60,580 nucleotides of DNA from Rhizaria sp. SCN 62-66. Its lineage: Eukaryota > Rhizaria, unplaced. Position 1 is the stretch's first letter. Every line of letters starts with the position of its first letter. Position numbers and translations under genes: made by a program. The notes below the pieces were generated by a model, which ran no database searches, had not been told where the DNA came from, and saw only the letters and a program-made list of their open reading frames with translations. The stretch lies in NCBI GenBank assembly GCA_001724265.1, contig MEDY01000156.1:1-60580 (forward strand), in the 5' to 3' direction. Below, piece after piece: positions 34,181 through 43,900 of this stretch.

Positions 34181-37100
34181 TTACGCCTTGGGGATGCCGT
34201 AATAGACCATGACGAGCACGCGGACGGGGCAGATCTGGCCGGCCAGGCGCTCCACGTCGACGAAGAGCTGGAACCGGGGCTGCATGGCGTCGGGGAAAGC
34301 GAGCAAGTCGGCGCACTGCGTGCGGATCTGGTCGCCGATGCGGTTCGCGTCCGTGTGCTTGAAGTGGAAGAGGCGCTCCTGATACTCGATGCCGTCCTTG
34401 AGGTTGCGCATCACCTTTGCGCGCAGCTTGTTGGCCGCCTTGGCCGGGTTCTCGCGCAGCCGCGCAAGCGCCGTGGGGTCCGCGCCACGGTCGGCGTCGA
34501 GCATGCGCAGCGACTCGTCGCGCATGCCCAGGCGCTGCTCCGACTGCAGGCGCTGGCGCGCATAATCCTCGGCCGTCTCAAGGCCGACGACGGTGCCCGA
34601 GAAGTCGAACTTGTCGAAGTACACCGTCTCGAACTGGTGCAGGTAGGACCGGTGCGTCACGAGGCCGTCCTTGAGCCGCGCCGTCATGTCCGCCGCCAGC
34701 GCGATGATCTCGCGCTCCGGGGCCAGGATCGACACGATGGCGCGCTCCTTAAAGAAGGGCGCGAGCGCGTTGAACTCAAAGCATTCGTGCCACGAGGCCT
34801 CGGAGAACTCGACCCAGCGCTTCTCGCGGTCCAGCTCGTACATGATCACCTCGGGGTTGGCGTGCTGCAGGTTCGCAAACAGACACTCGTGGTTGAACAC
34901 GACGTCGATCGACTCGTAGGGCGTCACGCGGCGCTTCGGCCGGCCGTCGGTGGCCTCCCAGAACTTGTCCTTGGGGTCCGGAAAGCGCGTCTCTTGCTCC
35001 TGGAGGAATTCGCGGAGCAGCGCGAGGCGGTGCTGCGCACCTTCACGGTCGACCTCGACCTGCGCCTCGACCTGTGCGCTATACACGGAGCCCGAGACGG
35101 CACCTGTGGAGACCTGCACGGGCGCGTCAGAGACGAGGTCGAGCAGCGCCGCGTCGTCATCGGGGTTGAACTTGCCCAGCTCTTCCTCCATCTTGCGGCC
35201 CACTCTGTCCCACGACATGTCCTTGAGCGGTTTGCCGTCAGGGCCCAGCTTCTCCACGGGGGCGCCGTCCTCGCCCGTGGCGCCGTCGCCGTTCTCGGCC
35301 AGCGTCGCGCCCACGCGCGTCTTCTTGAACGCGTCCTCCTCGGCCTTGATCTTCTCGGCGCGCGCCACGTCGTGCTGGTATACGCGCGAGAAGCGCGGGC
35401 CTTCGAGAGCGAAGGTCTCTCCCGACTTGAGCTCCCAGAAGCGCACCACGGGCCGCTTCTGGTGCGGGAACAGCTCCTGCGTCATGACCCAGACGTGCGG
35501 CACAGGCAGCGAGCCCTTCTTGGTGCGCGCGGTGCCGATGCACACGAACGCGTTGAACTGGTCCTTGGGGAGGCCGAGCCCAGTGAGGAAGTTGCACAGC
35601 AGCACGGCGTGGTCCTTGACGTCACCGCGCTTCTTCTCGAAAAAAAAGTATGGGTCGGCCCAGACCCAGACGTCGTTGTGGAGGATGGGCGAGCAGGGGT
35701 CGCCCGACGCGATCGCGCGCTTGCGCTTGGCGTCGTCGGCCTCGACCATGGGCTTCTGCGCGACCTCCATGGAGAAGACGTAGTAGAAGATCTCCGACAG
35801 GTCCTTCATGTTGGCCGGCGGGTGCATGGGCTTGAGGAACGTGGGCAGGAAGTGGAACTCGCCGGTGTACTCGTCCTTGCCGAAGAAGGAGAAAAAGCGC
35901 CGGTCACGGTTCTCGACGTGGCGCAGCGACTCGTTCCACAGCGCACGCGCGCGGGAGAACTGCTGGAAGCGCTTGCGCTCGGCCAGCGCCACGGGCGTCT
36001 CTTTCTTCTCGGCGTTGATGCGCCGGTTGTCGATGTTGAAGCTGTCGACGCGGTCGAAGTACATCATCACCTCGAGGTACTTGTGCTCGGCCTCGAGCAG
36101 CTTCTTGCTCTCGCGCGAGCGCCGGTCCTCGGCGACCTGCGTGTAGGGCACCTCGAGCGGCAACTTGGCCTCGTAGACCAGGTGGTGGACCTTGGCGTCG
36201 GAGCTGAAGGTCACGATGCTCTTTTCCTCGCGCTTCTCGTACACGGTGCGGAAGTCGACCTCTGCGAAGCCAAGCACGGAGCGCGAGAGCCCTTCCTCGT
36301 CCCAGATCGAGAGCGTGATCTTGCTGTTGCGCGCCTGCTCGGGGAAGTCCTCGTAGCGCCGCGGGAGTCCGTTCTCGTCGCGGATCTTGAAGAAGACGTC
36401 GTAATCCCAGTACGGGGAGACAGAGTTGATGACGGTCTTGGTGCGCTTCTGGATGCCGAGCCACTCGACGCTGACGCACGGGTTGAGCATCTCCTTGAAG
36501 TCGTCGACGGAGCTGAGGCCCTTTGCGCGGATGATCTTGACGACGAGGAACGTGGCCGCGTCCCGCGACTGCGTGAACGAGAGCAGCGCGGACCGCCGCG
36601 CGGGGTCAACTGAGCCCTGCTGCCGGTGGCGCGGCACCGTGTCGCAGGTCACCACGCCCGACAGAGACATGTTGACGAAGCGCTCCTTCTTGTTGAGATC
36701 GTCGCGCAGACGCTGCTCCTCGCTGGCGTTCTTGCTCAGCTCGAAGCCGAGCGCCGAGTAGCCCGAGCGGCAGCAGTTGCACGTGGGGCCGAAGCAGACC
36801 TGCGTGAGGGAGAAGCACGAGTACAGGCACGCGCGCGTGAGGCTGCCACAACAGTACAGCGAGCAGGCCTCGCGCCGCACGTTAAGGTGCGTGAGAATGT
36901 ACCCGTAGTCGAGCGTGCCCTGCAGCGGCACGCGCGTCTGCGCGACCGTGGTGTAGCAGCAAAGGCGACCGCCGCAGATGCCCTTGTTCCAGCGGATGTC
37001 GAGCTCTTCGTCCTCGAGCCAGTTGCGCGTGCCGGGGTACGTCAGCACGGCGACGGCGTCTTTGCCGGCACCAGAGAAGGTCTTGAGGTTGTTCCGCACT

Positions 37101-38014
37101 TCGAGCGAGGCGTAGTCGGTGCGCAGGCAGCACAGCAGCGCGTTGCAGAGCGTCTGCGTAAACGAGGCCTGCGAGCGCGCAACGAAGAACTCGAGGCGCG
37201 TGCTGTAGCACGGTGAGGGGCAGTCCGAGTCGATAACGCGGCGCTTGGCCTCGATCTCCTCCTTGGTGTAGCTCAGGTCCCAGTTCTGGAATTTGATGTG
37301 GAACTGGAACCACTCTTGCAGCTCGCACTTGAAGCGCACCACACACACCGTTTCCTCGCGCGCAGTGCCACCGCGCTTGCGGATGTCGAGCGCGCGGTCC
37401 ACCTTACTGTCGGCGATGTCGAGGAAGCGTTCGCGGGCCTCGCCGACGAGCATGTTGCCGCCGATCACGCGCGACGTCCATACGCGCACCGTCACGTACT
37501 CATTCAGCAGGTCCGCGTAGGAACCGTGCCAGTAGCCGTCGATGCGGTCGAAGTTAAACTTCTCAGTGTTTTTGGCCTTGATGACGCGCTTCTGGTACGA
37601 CATGTAGCGCATGATGGGCGGCTTCTTGACGCGCAGCATCTTGAGGTTCACGGCCTCGAGCACCTCCTTCTCTTCCACCGTGCCGTCGGGCTTGCGGTGC
37701 TTCTTCATGCGGGGCTTCTCGATCACCTCTTCGGTCTCGTCCTCGATCGACTGGCCGCCAATCTCGAACTCAATGAAGCACTGGTCGATCTTAGCCTCAC
37801 ATGTGACTGCGATCTTGTCCACCGCGAAGTGGAAGGTGCGCAGCTTCGTCTCCTCGTCCTCCACGTCCACCTCGGGGATGCCCGCGGCAACCGCGGCCGC
37901 CGCGCCGGGGGTCATGGCGTCGTAGTCGGCCTCGGCGTTGGGCGAGTTGGCGGTAGCGCTGGCGCTCGTCGGAGACGGCTGCGGGCCGTCGTTGTCCTCG
38001 CCGCGGGAGCTCAT
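34181..38014 (-). CDS. CC2D2A/CEP76-like C2 plus degenerate transglutaminase-like protein
   Basis: A single-exon gene of 1277 residues (TAA). CC2D2A and CEP76 act at centrioles and the ciliary transition zone and share C2 domains followed by a transglutaminase-like (TGL) fold. Here a first C2-like region occupies residues ~60-270 (YVTVRVWTSRVIGGNMLVGE). A Cys-rich insertion follows at ~335-425 (CSLYCCGSLTRACLYSCFSL). A typical C2 domain lies at ~485-600 (ATFLVVKIIRAKGLSSVDDF, SVSPYWDYDVFFKI, LSIWDEEG). The TGL region is at ~780-880 (RGDVKDHAVLLCNFLTGLG, NAFVCIGTARTK, PHVWVMTQ). The tail VVFNHECLFANLQ resembles the CEP76 TGL C-terminal segment. DHA stands where an active transglutaminase has its catalytic Cys, so a binding rather than enzymatic role is likely. 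I considered ferlin first; the TGL block argues against it. CC2D2A versus CEP76 orthology is open. Confidence 0.75.
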   Translation of the reverse strand: MSSRGEDNDGPQPSPTSASATANSPNAEADYDAMTPGAAAAVAAGIPEVDVEDEETKLRTFHFAVDKIAVTCEAKIDQCFIEFEIGGQSIEDETEEVIEKPRMKKHRKPDGTVEEKEVLEAVNLKMLRVKKPPIMRYMSYQKRVIKAKNTEKFNFDRIDGYWHGSYADLLNEYVTVRVWTSRVIGGNMLVGEARERFLDIADSKVDRALDIRKRGGTAREETVCVVRFKCELQEWFQFHIKFQNWDLSYTKEEIEAKRRVIDSDCPSPCYSTRLEFFVARSQASFTQTLCNALLCCLRTDYASLEVRNNLKTFSGAGKDAVAVLTYPGTRNWLEDEELDIRWNKGICGGRLCCYTTVAQTRVPLQGTLDYGYILTHLNVRREACSLYCCGSLTRACLYSCFSLTQVCFGPTCNCCRSGYSALGFELSKNASEEQRLRDDLNKKERFVNMSLSGVVTCDTVPRHRQQGSVDPARRSALLSFTQSRDAATFLVVKIIRAKGLSSVDDFKEMLNPCVSVEWLGIQKRTKTVINSVSPYWDYDVFFKIRDENGLPRRYEDFPEQARNSKITLSIWDEEGLSRSVLGFAEVDFRTVYEKREEKSIVTFSSDAKVHHLVYEAKLPLEVPYTQVAEDRRSRESKKLLEAEHKYLEVMMYFDRVDSFNIDNRRINAEKKETPVALAERKRFQQFSRARALWNESLRHVENRDRRFFSFFGKDEYTGEFHFLPTFLKPMHPPANMKDLSEIFYYVFSMEVAQKPMVEADDAKRKRAIASGDPCSPILHNDVWVWADPYFFFEKKRGDVKDHAVLLCNFLTGLGLPKDQFNAFVCIGTARTKKGSLPVPHVWVMTQELFPHQKRPVVRFWELKSGETFALEGPRFSRVYQHDVARAEKIKAEEDAFKKTRVGATLAENGDGATGEDGAPVEKLGPDGKPLKDMSWDRVGRKMEEELGKFNPDDDAALLDLVSDAPVQVSTGAVSGSVYSAQVEAQVEVDREGAQHRLALLREFLQEQETRFPDPKDKFWEATDGRPKRRVTPYESIDVVFNHECLFANLQHANPEVIMYELDREKRWVEFSEASWHECFEFNALAPFFKERAIVSILAPEREIIALAADMTARLKDGLVTHRSYLHQFETVYFDKFDFSGTVVGLETAEDYARQRLQSEQRLGMRDESLRMLDADRGADPTALARLRENPAKAANKLRAKVMRNLKDGIEYQERLFHFKHTDANRIGDQIRTQCADLLAFPDAMQPRFQLFVDVERLAGQICPVRVLVMVYYGIPKA

Positions 38015-39054
38015 TGCGGAAGCAAAGGCAGACGTACAAGCAGGAGCGCGCGGAGCGTAGGCCTGTGTTGTGTGTGTGCGGACTGTGGCTGCTGTTTGCG
38101 AGTCTCAGCAAAAGCAGGCTGTGAGCGCGAGAGAGGGAAACCTCAAGCGACCGGAGCGGGAGCGGCGGCGGCTCTGTTTGTGCGGAACAAGGCCTAGCAA
38201 AGGCCAATGTGCGCGTAAAAGAAACGATACAAGTACTTATACCCTTATGTATCGGGCTCGAGTGAATGAAGTGAGGGCTGTTGCCTGGGTAGGCGACTGT
38301 ATGCATGCGCGAGAGGAGAGCGGGCGAGAGAAAGGAGTAAAGAAGAAGGTCAGATTTAAAGCACTTGGACATAGAATTTTGAAACATGAGCATGTGCATG
38401 CAACAGAAACCACTGCGTTGTTGCATCATATGCAACTCTTGTATCTTGCAGAGACGCATGAGCTGTGCTGCGGTGATTGAGATATTTGTCATAGGTGCTC
38501 CTTTTCGAGTGTTGCATCCGCCAAGGCGGGTTACTGGGTCTACCGGGCCTGCCAGTAACCGTCCTTGATGTCCGATAGACCAAACATAGATCAAAACAAT
38601 CGCGTTTGAGATAATACCAAATATATAGAGCTACAACTAAACGCTGCGATGCTAGGCAGATGGGAATACAGCTTGCTCAGAGGCCACACTGGTGAGGTTG
38701 GCTCAATTTTTGCGAACCGGGGCAAATTACATTTCGTCATTCATCCAACGGACGACTGCCGCATCACCCCAACTTCTAAGCCGATTATCTCCACTTCCAT
38801 TCGTTATCGTCATGATTGGCAATCTTTCGCGGACTGCACGCTGCCGAAAAAACTATTTTTGTTAATCATTCTCCGAGGGAAGTTTTTTTGATCATGGACT
38901 GATCCCCTCCCTGCCATCATCCAGTTCGGTTCTCAACTCAACTCACTCTTTTGGGGCGCTCCACCACTTTCCGCCGTCGCTCTATTCGATGTTTGTACTC
39001 ATCAACGTGCTATTTCCGATGTAATGCCATTTTCTGTGCGTAGACTTAACTACA
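38015..39054. other. Divergent promoter region, CC2D2A/CEP76-like and PNP
   Basis: A partial element match (GACTGTGGC) lies at 38081, about 67 bp upstream of the CC2D2A/CEP76-like ATG. A strong hairpin lies at 38522-38567. No protein-coding frame supported. Confidence 0.5.
38522..38567. repeat. Strong interrupted hairpin, candidate structured RNA
   Basis: CAAGG (38522), a 2-nt mismatch and GGTTACTGG (38529-38537) pair with CCAGTAACC (38552-38560), a 2-nt mismatch and CCTTG (38563-38567). The loop is 14 nt. Fourteen base pairs in 46 nt exceed what the rest of this spacer shows. Could be part of a non-coding RNA (for example one arm of an H/ACA RNA) or a small transposon remnant; no family recognised. 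Confidence 0.5.
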
Positions 39055-40531
39055 ATGTCTCTCGCTGATATTGTTCAGCAGGTGTACGCCGCTGTGCCCT
39101 TCAACGTCGAGCTCGGTATCATCTGCGGTTCCGGCCTCGGCGGCCTCGCCAGCGAGATTACCAACAAGATTGAGATCTCGTACAACACCATCAAGGGCTT
39201 CCCCCAGTCCGATGTCATCGGCCACGCCAATAAGCTCGTTTTCGGCGACCTCGGCGGCAAGAAGGTCGTGGCCATGCAGGGCCGCTTCCATTTCTACGAG
39301 GGCTGGAAGCCCAAGGACTGCGTTAAGGGTGTCGAGCTCATGGCCGCGCTCGGCGTCAAGGCCATCATTGTCACCAACGCTGCGGGCGGCCTTGACCGCT
39401 CGTTCAAGGTCGGCGACATCATGCTGATCGAGGACCACATCAACCTCCTCGGCCTCGCCGGCAACCACCCGCTGGTGGGCCACAACGACGACGCCATGGG
39501 CCCCCGCTTCCCCTCCACCTCCTCGGTCTACGACGCCAAGTTCGGCGAGCTCTTTGCTAAGTGCCACGCCGAGCGCAAGGAGGCCATGGGTCACGACCAC
39601 GAGCTCCGCAAGGGCTGCTACATCGGTCTTTCCGGCCCCACGTACGAGTCCCGCCACGAGGTCGAGGTACGCTACAAAGCACATCTTCTATTTGCTTAGT
39701 ATCTTAATCTCTGAAGATGAGTTCTGTACTTTACATACATGTCACGCGTGTTGTCATGTATACTATATTCAAATTTCACGGTTGGAAGCTAACATCTTTA
39801 TGCTTATTTTTGTCATATTGTACTCTGCTGCACCTCTCCAGCTCTGTCGCGTTGTTGGCGCCCACGCCTGCGGCATGTCCACCGTGATGGAGGCCGCCGC
39901 GGCCGCGCACGCTGGCCTCAAGATCCTCGGTCTGTCGCTCATCACCAACTCGTGCCTCGGCACCCACCCCGACGAGTACAACCTCCCCGAGCCCAACCAC
40001 GCCGAGGTCGTCGCCGAGACCAAGAAGTACGTGCAGGACACTAAAACATAGCTAAGCGATTCTAGTGTGACTCAATTAACACGCTTCTTCTTTCCAATGC
40101 TTAAACGTGTCTCATCTATATTTTGTTTGTTTCCGACTCTGTCTCACTCATTTCAATCTTCAACTTATCTTTTATACAACTTATCTTTTATATCATTTTG
40201 TTTCCACACTTTCAGGGTCGAGAAGTTCGTCCAGTCCGTCGTGACCACGTTCGTGTCCCAGGTCGACCTCTCTGACCGCGCCCCGGCTCAGATCTCCGCG
40301 CTCTACACCCGTGCCACCGTCGCCGAGACGGGCGCGGCCCTCGCCGCCAAGGCCGCCGCCTCGGGCTGCGCCTCCAAGTGCGACAAGCGTAAGCTTTGCC
40401 GCGGCAACATCTACAAGAAGCTCGGCTTCTTCGGCGTCACCTTCATCACCGGCCTTCTCGGCGGCCTCGCTGGCGCCGCCATCTTCGGCGCCGCGGCCTG
40501 CCGCCACAAGAACAGCGGCAACAGCCAGTAA
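39055..40531 (+). CDS. Purine nucleoside phosphorylase with C-terminal membrane tail
   Basis: Phosphorolysis of inosine/guanosine to base plus ribose-1-phosphate (trimeric PNP class). Three exons: 39055-39666, 39842-40026 and 40216-40531 (TAA), donors GTACGC and GTACGT. The last join, in phase 2, restores TKKVEKFVQSV. Active-site text is present: IICGSGLGGL (phosphate Ser), GHANKLVFG (His), MQGRFHFYEG (Arg and His), TNAAGGL, SGPTYES (Glu), CGMSTVMEA (Met) and LSLITN (Asn). The core of ~290 residues is of family length. The protein then runs to 370 residues, with a Cys/Lys-rich linker (GCASKCDKRKLCRGNIYKK) and one hydrophobic segment (FFGVTFITGLLGGLAGAAIF, residues ~337-360) followed by a short polar end (CRHKNSGNSQ). 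This looks like a tail anchor, which I do not know from PNP enzymes. The tail shares exon 3 with conserved PNP sequence, so it is not an annotation join artefact. Confidence 0.94.
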
Positions 40532-40902
40532 GCGGTCCACGGGCGACATTGTAGGCAAATGTGGTGGCTTGTTGTGAATGTGCTGTGAGCGCGTGATCTA
40601 GATGACAGTCAGAGATAGAGTAACAGTTTGGATAGTAAGCGTATCAAAATAAAGAATAATGCTTTTACACAACACATTCGCAGTGGTGGCGCAATTACAA
40701 TATGTTCTGAGGTCGTGTGCTACATGGTGTGTTTGAAATTAGTCGATGTATTGCAAAACGGAATCTTATTTACAACACAATTCATATTCAACTATGTAAC
40801 TCGAATTTCCTCGATTTCTTGAGTTTTAAGTTCTTAACACGTCAAGCCCTGCGACTCGAACTCGCGCTCGCGTAGCTTCAGCTTGTTTGCTTGCTCAGCC
40901 TT
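40532..40902. other. Convergent 3'-3' spacer, PNP and Ala-rich gene
   Basis: AT-rich. I see no coding or regulatory signal. Confidence 0.6.
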
Positions 40903-43900
40903 TCACTTGTTCCCCCCCATGGCGGCCGCCGCGCGCTCGCTGAGCGACGACGTCTGACTCGCGCGGCCCCAGCGCCCGCCCTTCTCGGCCGCCGCCTTAG
41001 CCGCGCGCTCGCGCTGGCGCTGCAGCTTGGCGGCGCGCGCCGCCTTGGCCGCGAGCAGGGCCATGTTCTCGCCGCGGGGGCCTGGGTAGGCGGAGATGAC
41101 TGAGCCCGCGAGCAGACGGGACGGGGCGTCGCCCTCGCCCAGCGCGGGTGGCGGCGCCGCGGCCTCGTCGGGGCCCGGCGGCGGCGCGAGATACGAGTCG
41201 CCCATGCGAGACAGGCGCAGCGGGGCGCGCAGCGGCGGCAGCTGCGGCACGGACACGGCCTGTTGAGACTGCGCCTGTGCCTGCGAGGGCGGGTGCGATA
41301 ATGCGTTGGGTAGAGACTGAGAGAGCGGGAGACCAGAGAAACCGGCGTGCATGGCGCCACCTGCTCCTGCAGTAGCACTGTTCGCACCGCTGTTGCCACT
41401 TGCAACCATGCCCATACTCGCACTGGAGCTCGAGCCGCTATCGCCGCTTGATGCAGCAGCCTGAGTCTGACTCAGCTGCCTCGCCAGCGCAACGCGGTAC
41501 GCCTCGATCGCGGCGTTATTGGTCCGCGCGATTTCCTCCGCAGAGGGCTTCGGCGGCGGCTTGCCCCTGTGGAGCGTCGGCGTTACCGTCGCGTTAGGCA
41601 CGCGGCCGTACTTCTCGTCCTTGTACCGGTTCGCGGCGTCGAGCGCGGCCTTTTTGCGCGCCGCCTGCCACTCGGCCACCGCGGCGGCCTTGAGCACGGC
41701 CACCTGCGCCTGCGCCGCGCCGGCCACGGGCGCAATCGCCGGGTCCGCCAGCGAGTAGCTCAAGTACCCCTTAGAGCCCAGCTCCACGGGCTCGGGGTTC
41801 GTGAACAAGTCGCCCACAGCAGGTCCGCCGGCAGAGGCGCCAGTGGCCCCCGCCTCGCTACTATGCATATGCGGGGCCGACGGGTGCAGGTGCAGCGTGA
41901 GCGACGCCGACGCGGGCGCGGCGGGGGTCAACGCGGCCGCAAGAGACAGAGGCACGCCATTCCACTTCGGGCCCGAAGTCACGCCGTTCCCAGCGCTCGA
42001 AGCTAAGCCGCCCGCGGGCAGCGTGGGATAGCTGGCAGTGCCAGCATTCTTGGTCGCGGCCGTGATCGCAGTCGCCGAGTACACCGGCGGCGACAGCAGC
42101 AGCGTTGTGGCCTGCGCGGACGCGGCGCCCGCGGCGGCGGCAGACGGGGGCGCCTTGCCAATCATCGTCGTCGTCGACTGGTACTGGTGGCGGCCCGCGT
42201 TCAGCGACGACTGCAGCGACGCGCCGTACAGCGCGCTGAGCGCGTGCGTCGTGAGTGTGTGGCGCTTCGTCGCTGCGTCGGCCTCGGCTGCGGCGGCGGA
42301 CGCTGCGGCTGCAGCGGCAGCGGCAGCGGCTGCGGCGGCTGCGGCTGATGCGGAGGCCTTCGAGCCACCTGGCGAGGTCAACCCGCCGTTGTACTCATCA
42401 TCGTCGTCGTCGTTGTTGTTTCTGCTGTTCTCTGAGCCATCACTGTTGCCGTCGTCGTCGTCATCGTCCCCCGCAGTGGCCGCCGCGGCGGCAGCAGCGG
42501 CCGCGGACGCCGCGCGACCGCCGCGCCCAGCCCCGACGCGGCCAGCGCCGCCACGCTTGCCGCCGCCATGCGCCTGCTGGCCCGGCTGCCACTGCGCACC
42601 CGGCGCCTGCGCGGCTGCGGACGAGAGCGCGGCGGCGGCGGCCGCAGCGGCGTAGTCGTCGTAGTCGCGCTCGAGCTTGCTCTGCACGTACGCGCGCATG
42701 TTGGCCGGGATGGCGACGCCGATGTGGCGCAGATGGCCGTCGACGTGACGCATCTTAGCGTCAAGCGCGGCCATCGCCGCCTGCGAGCGCGCGGACGCGT
42801 GCGCCTGCATCGTGTGGACGTTGACGTTCGACGCCGCCGCCTTGGCCAGCGCGGCCGAGCCCGCCGCCGCGGCCGCGATCACGTTGTAGTCGAGCGGGGC
42901 CGGGACCGCGCTAGCGCCCGGCGCGGCGGCGGCCACGGCGGCCGCGGTCGCGGCGGCCACGGCGGCCGGCACTGGCAACAGCTTGTCGTACGCCGCAACG
43001 AGCGTGTGGTGCGTGTCCGAGGACATGTAAGTGCCCGGCGCAGCAGAGTCTAAGGGGTACGGCGTCGAGAAGCGGTCGCGGCGGGTCGCGGTCGCCGCGG
43101 CGGCCACGGCGGCGGCGGCGACTGCGGCTGCGGCGGCACCGCGGATGCGGCGTTCGCGGCGCTTTTGCCTCCGCTGCTGCTGCTTGTTGCCGCTACTCAA
43201 TTGCGACGGAGACTGCGATTGACTGAAGAAGTCGCCAGCGTTGGCCAAGTCGTCTTTGTCGTCGATGCTGGCGTTGTTATTGCGCTGCTGTTCCTGGCCC
43301 TGGCGCAGCGCCGCCAAGCCGCGACGGGCGTAGATGCGCGCGAGCTGCTTTTCCGACAAGCGGGCAGCAACCTTCTTCGGTCCAGTCCCCACAGCTCTCG
43401 CACCAGCACCAGCAGCGGAGGCGCTACTGCCCGCGCTTCTGGCGTAGGAGGCGGCGCCGGCGACAGCAGTGCCCGTCTTCGTGCCGTTGACCGACAGAGC
43501 GTCGCCGCCGCCGCCGTTGGCGGGCCCAGCGCCGCTCCCCGCGCCCTCGCCGGCGTCACCGTGCGGCTGGCCCGTCTGCAGCAGCTGCTGCTGCTGCGCG
43601 GCGAGCGCGACGGCGGACGCGGCCGACACCGCCGCGACGGCCGCGCCCGCGCCGTGCGAGCCGTAGAGCGCGTTCACGGCCGCGGGGGGCACAAAGGCGG
43701 CGAACTCGGCAAAGGCGGGCGGGACAACGGCCGTGGCGGCGGGTCGCTGCAACAGCATCGGGCCGTCGCTGGGTGTGCGGCCATGTGCGTCGGCCGCGAT
43801 CGCCGCCAGTGCAGTCTCAGCAGTGAACGTCGGCGTCGGCGGGCTCGTCGTGTCGCCGGTGTAGCCGATGGCGGCGCTGTTCACGTTGAGGCTTGCGTTA

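Noticed and set aside
34094-36613. 839-codon open frame on the plus strand
   Set aside because: Fully antisense to the CC2D2A/CEP76-like gene. Its Leu/Val/Arg/His composition is the mirror of GC-rich codons; no homology text or splice logic.
34181-38014. Ferlin (dysferlin-like) identity
   Set aside because: Only C2 text supports it. The block DHAVLLCNFLTGLG...AFVCIGTA...PHVWVMT is transglutaminase-like as in CEP76/CC2D2A, and there is no C-terminal transmembrane segment.
40845-40905. tRNA-like GAGTTCGAGTC on the minus strand
   Set aside because: The T-arm stem does not pair, and no acceptor or anticodon arm can be drawn. I found no convincing tRNA, rRNA or snRNA gene in the window, including no CUA-anticodon tRNA.
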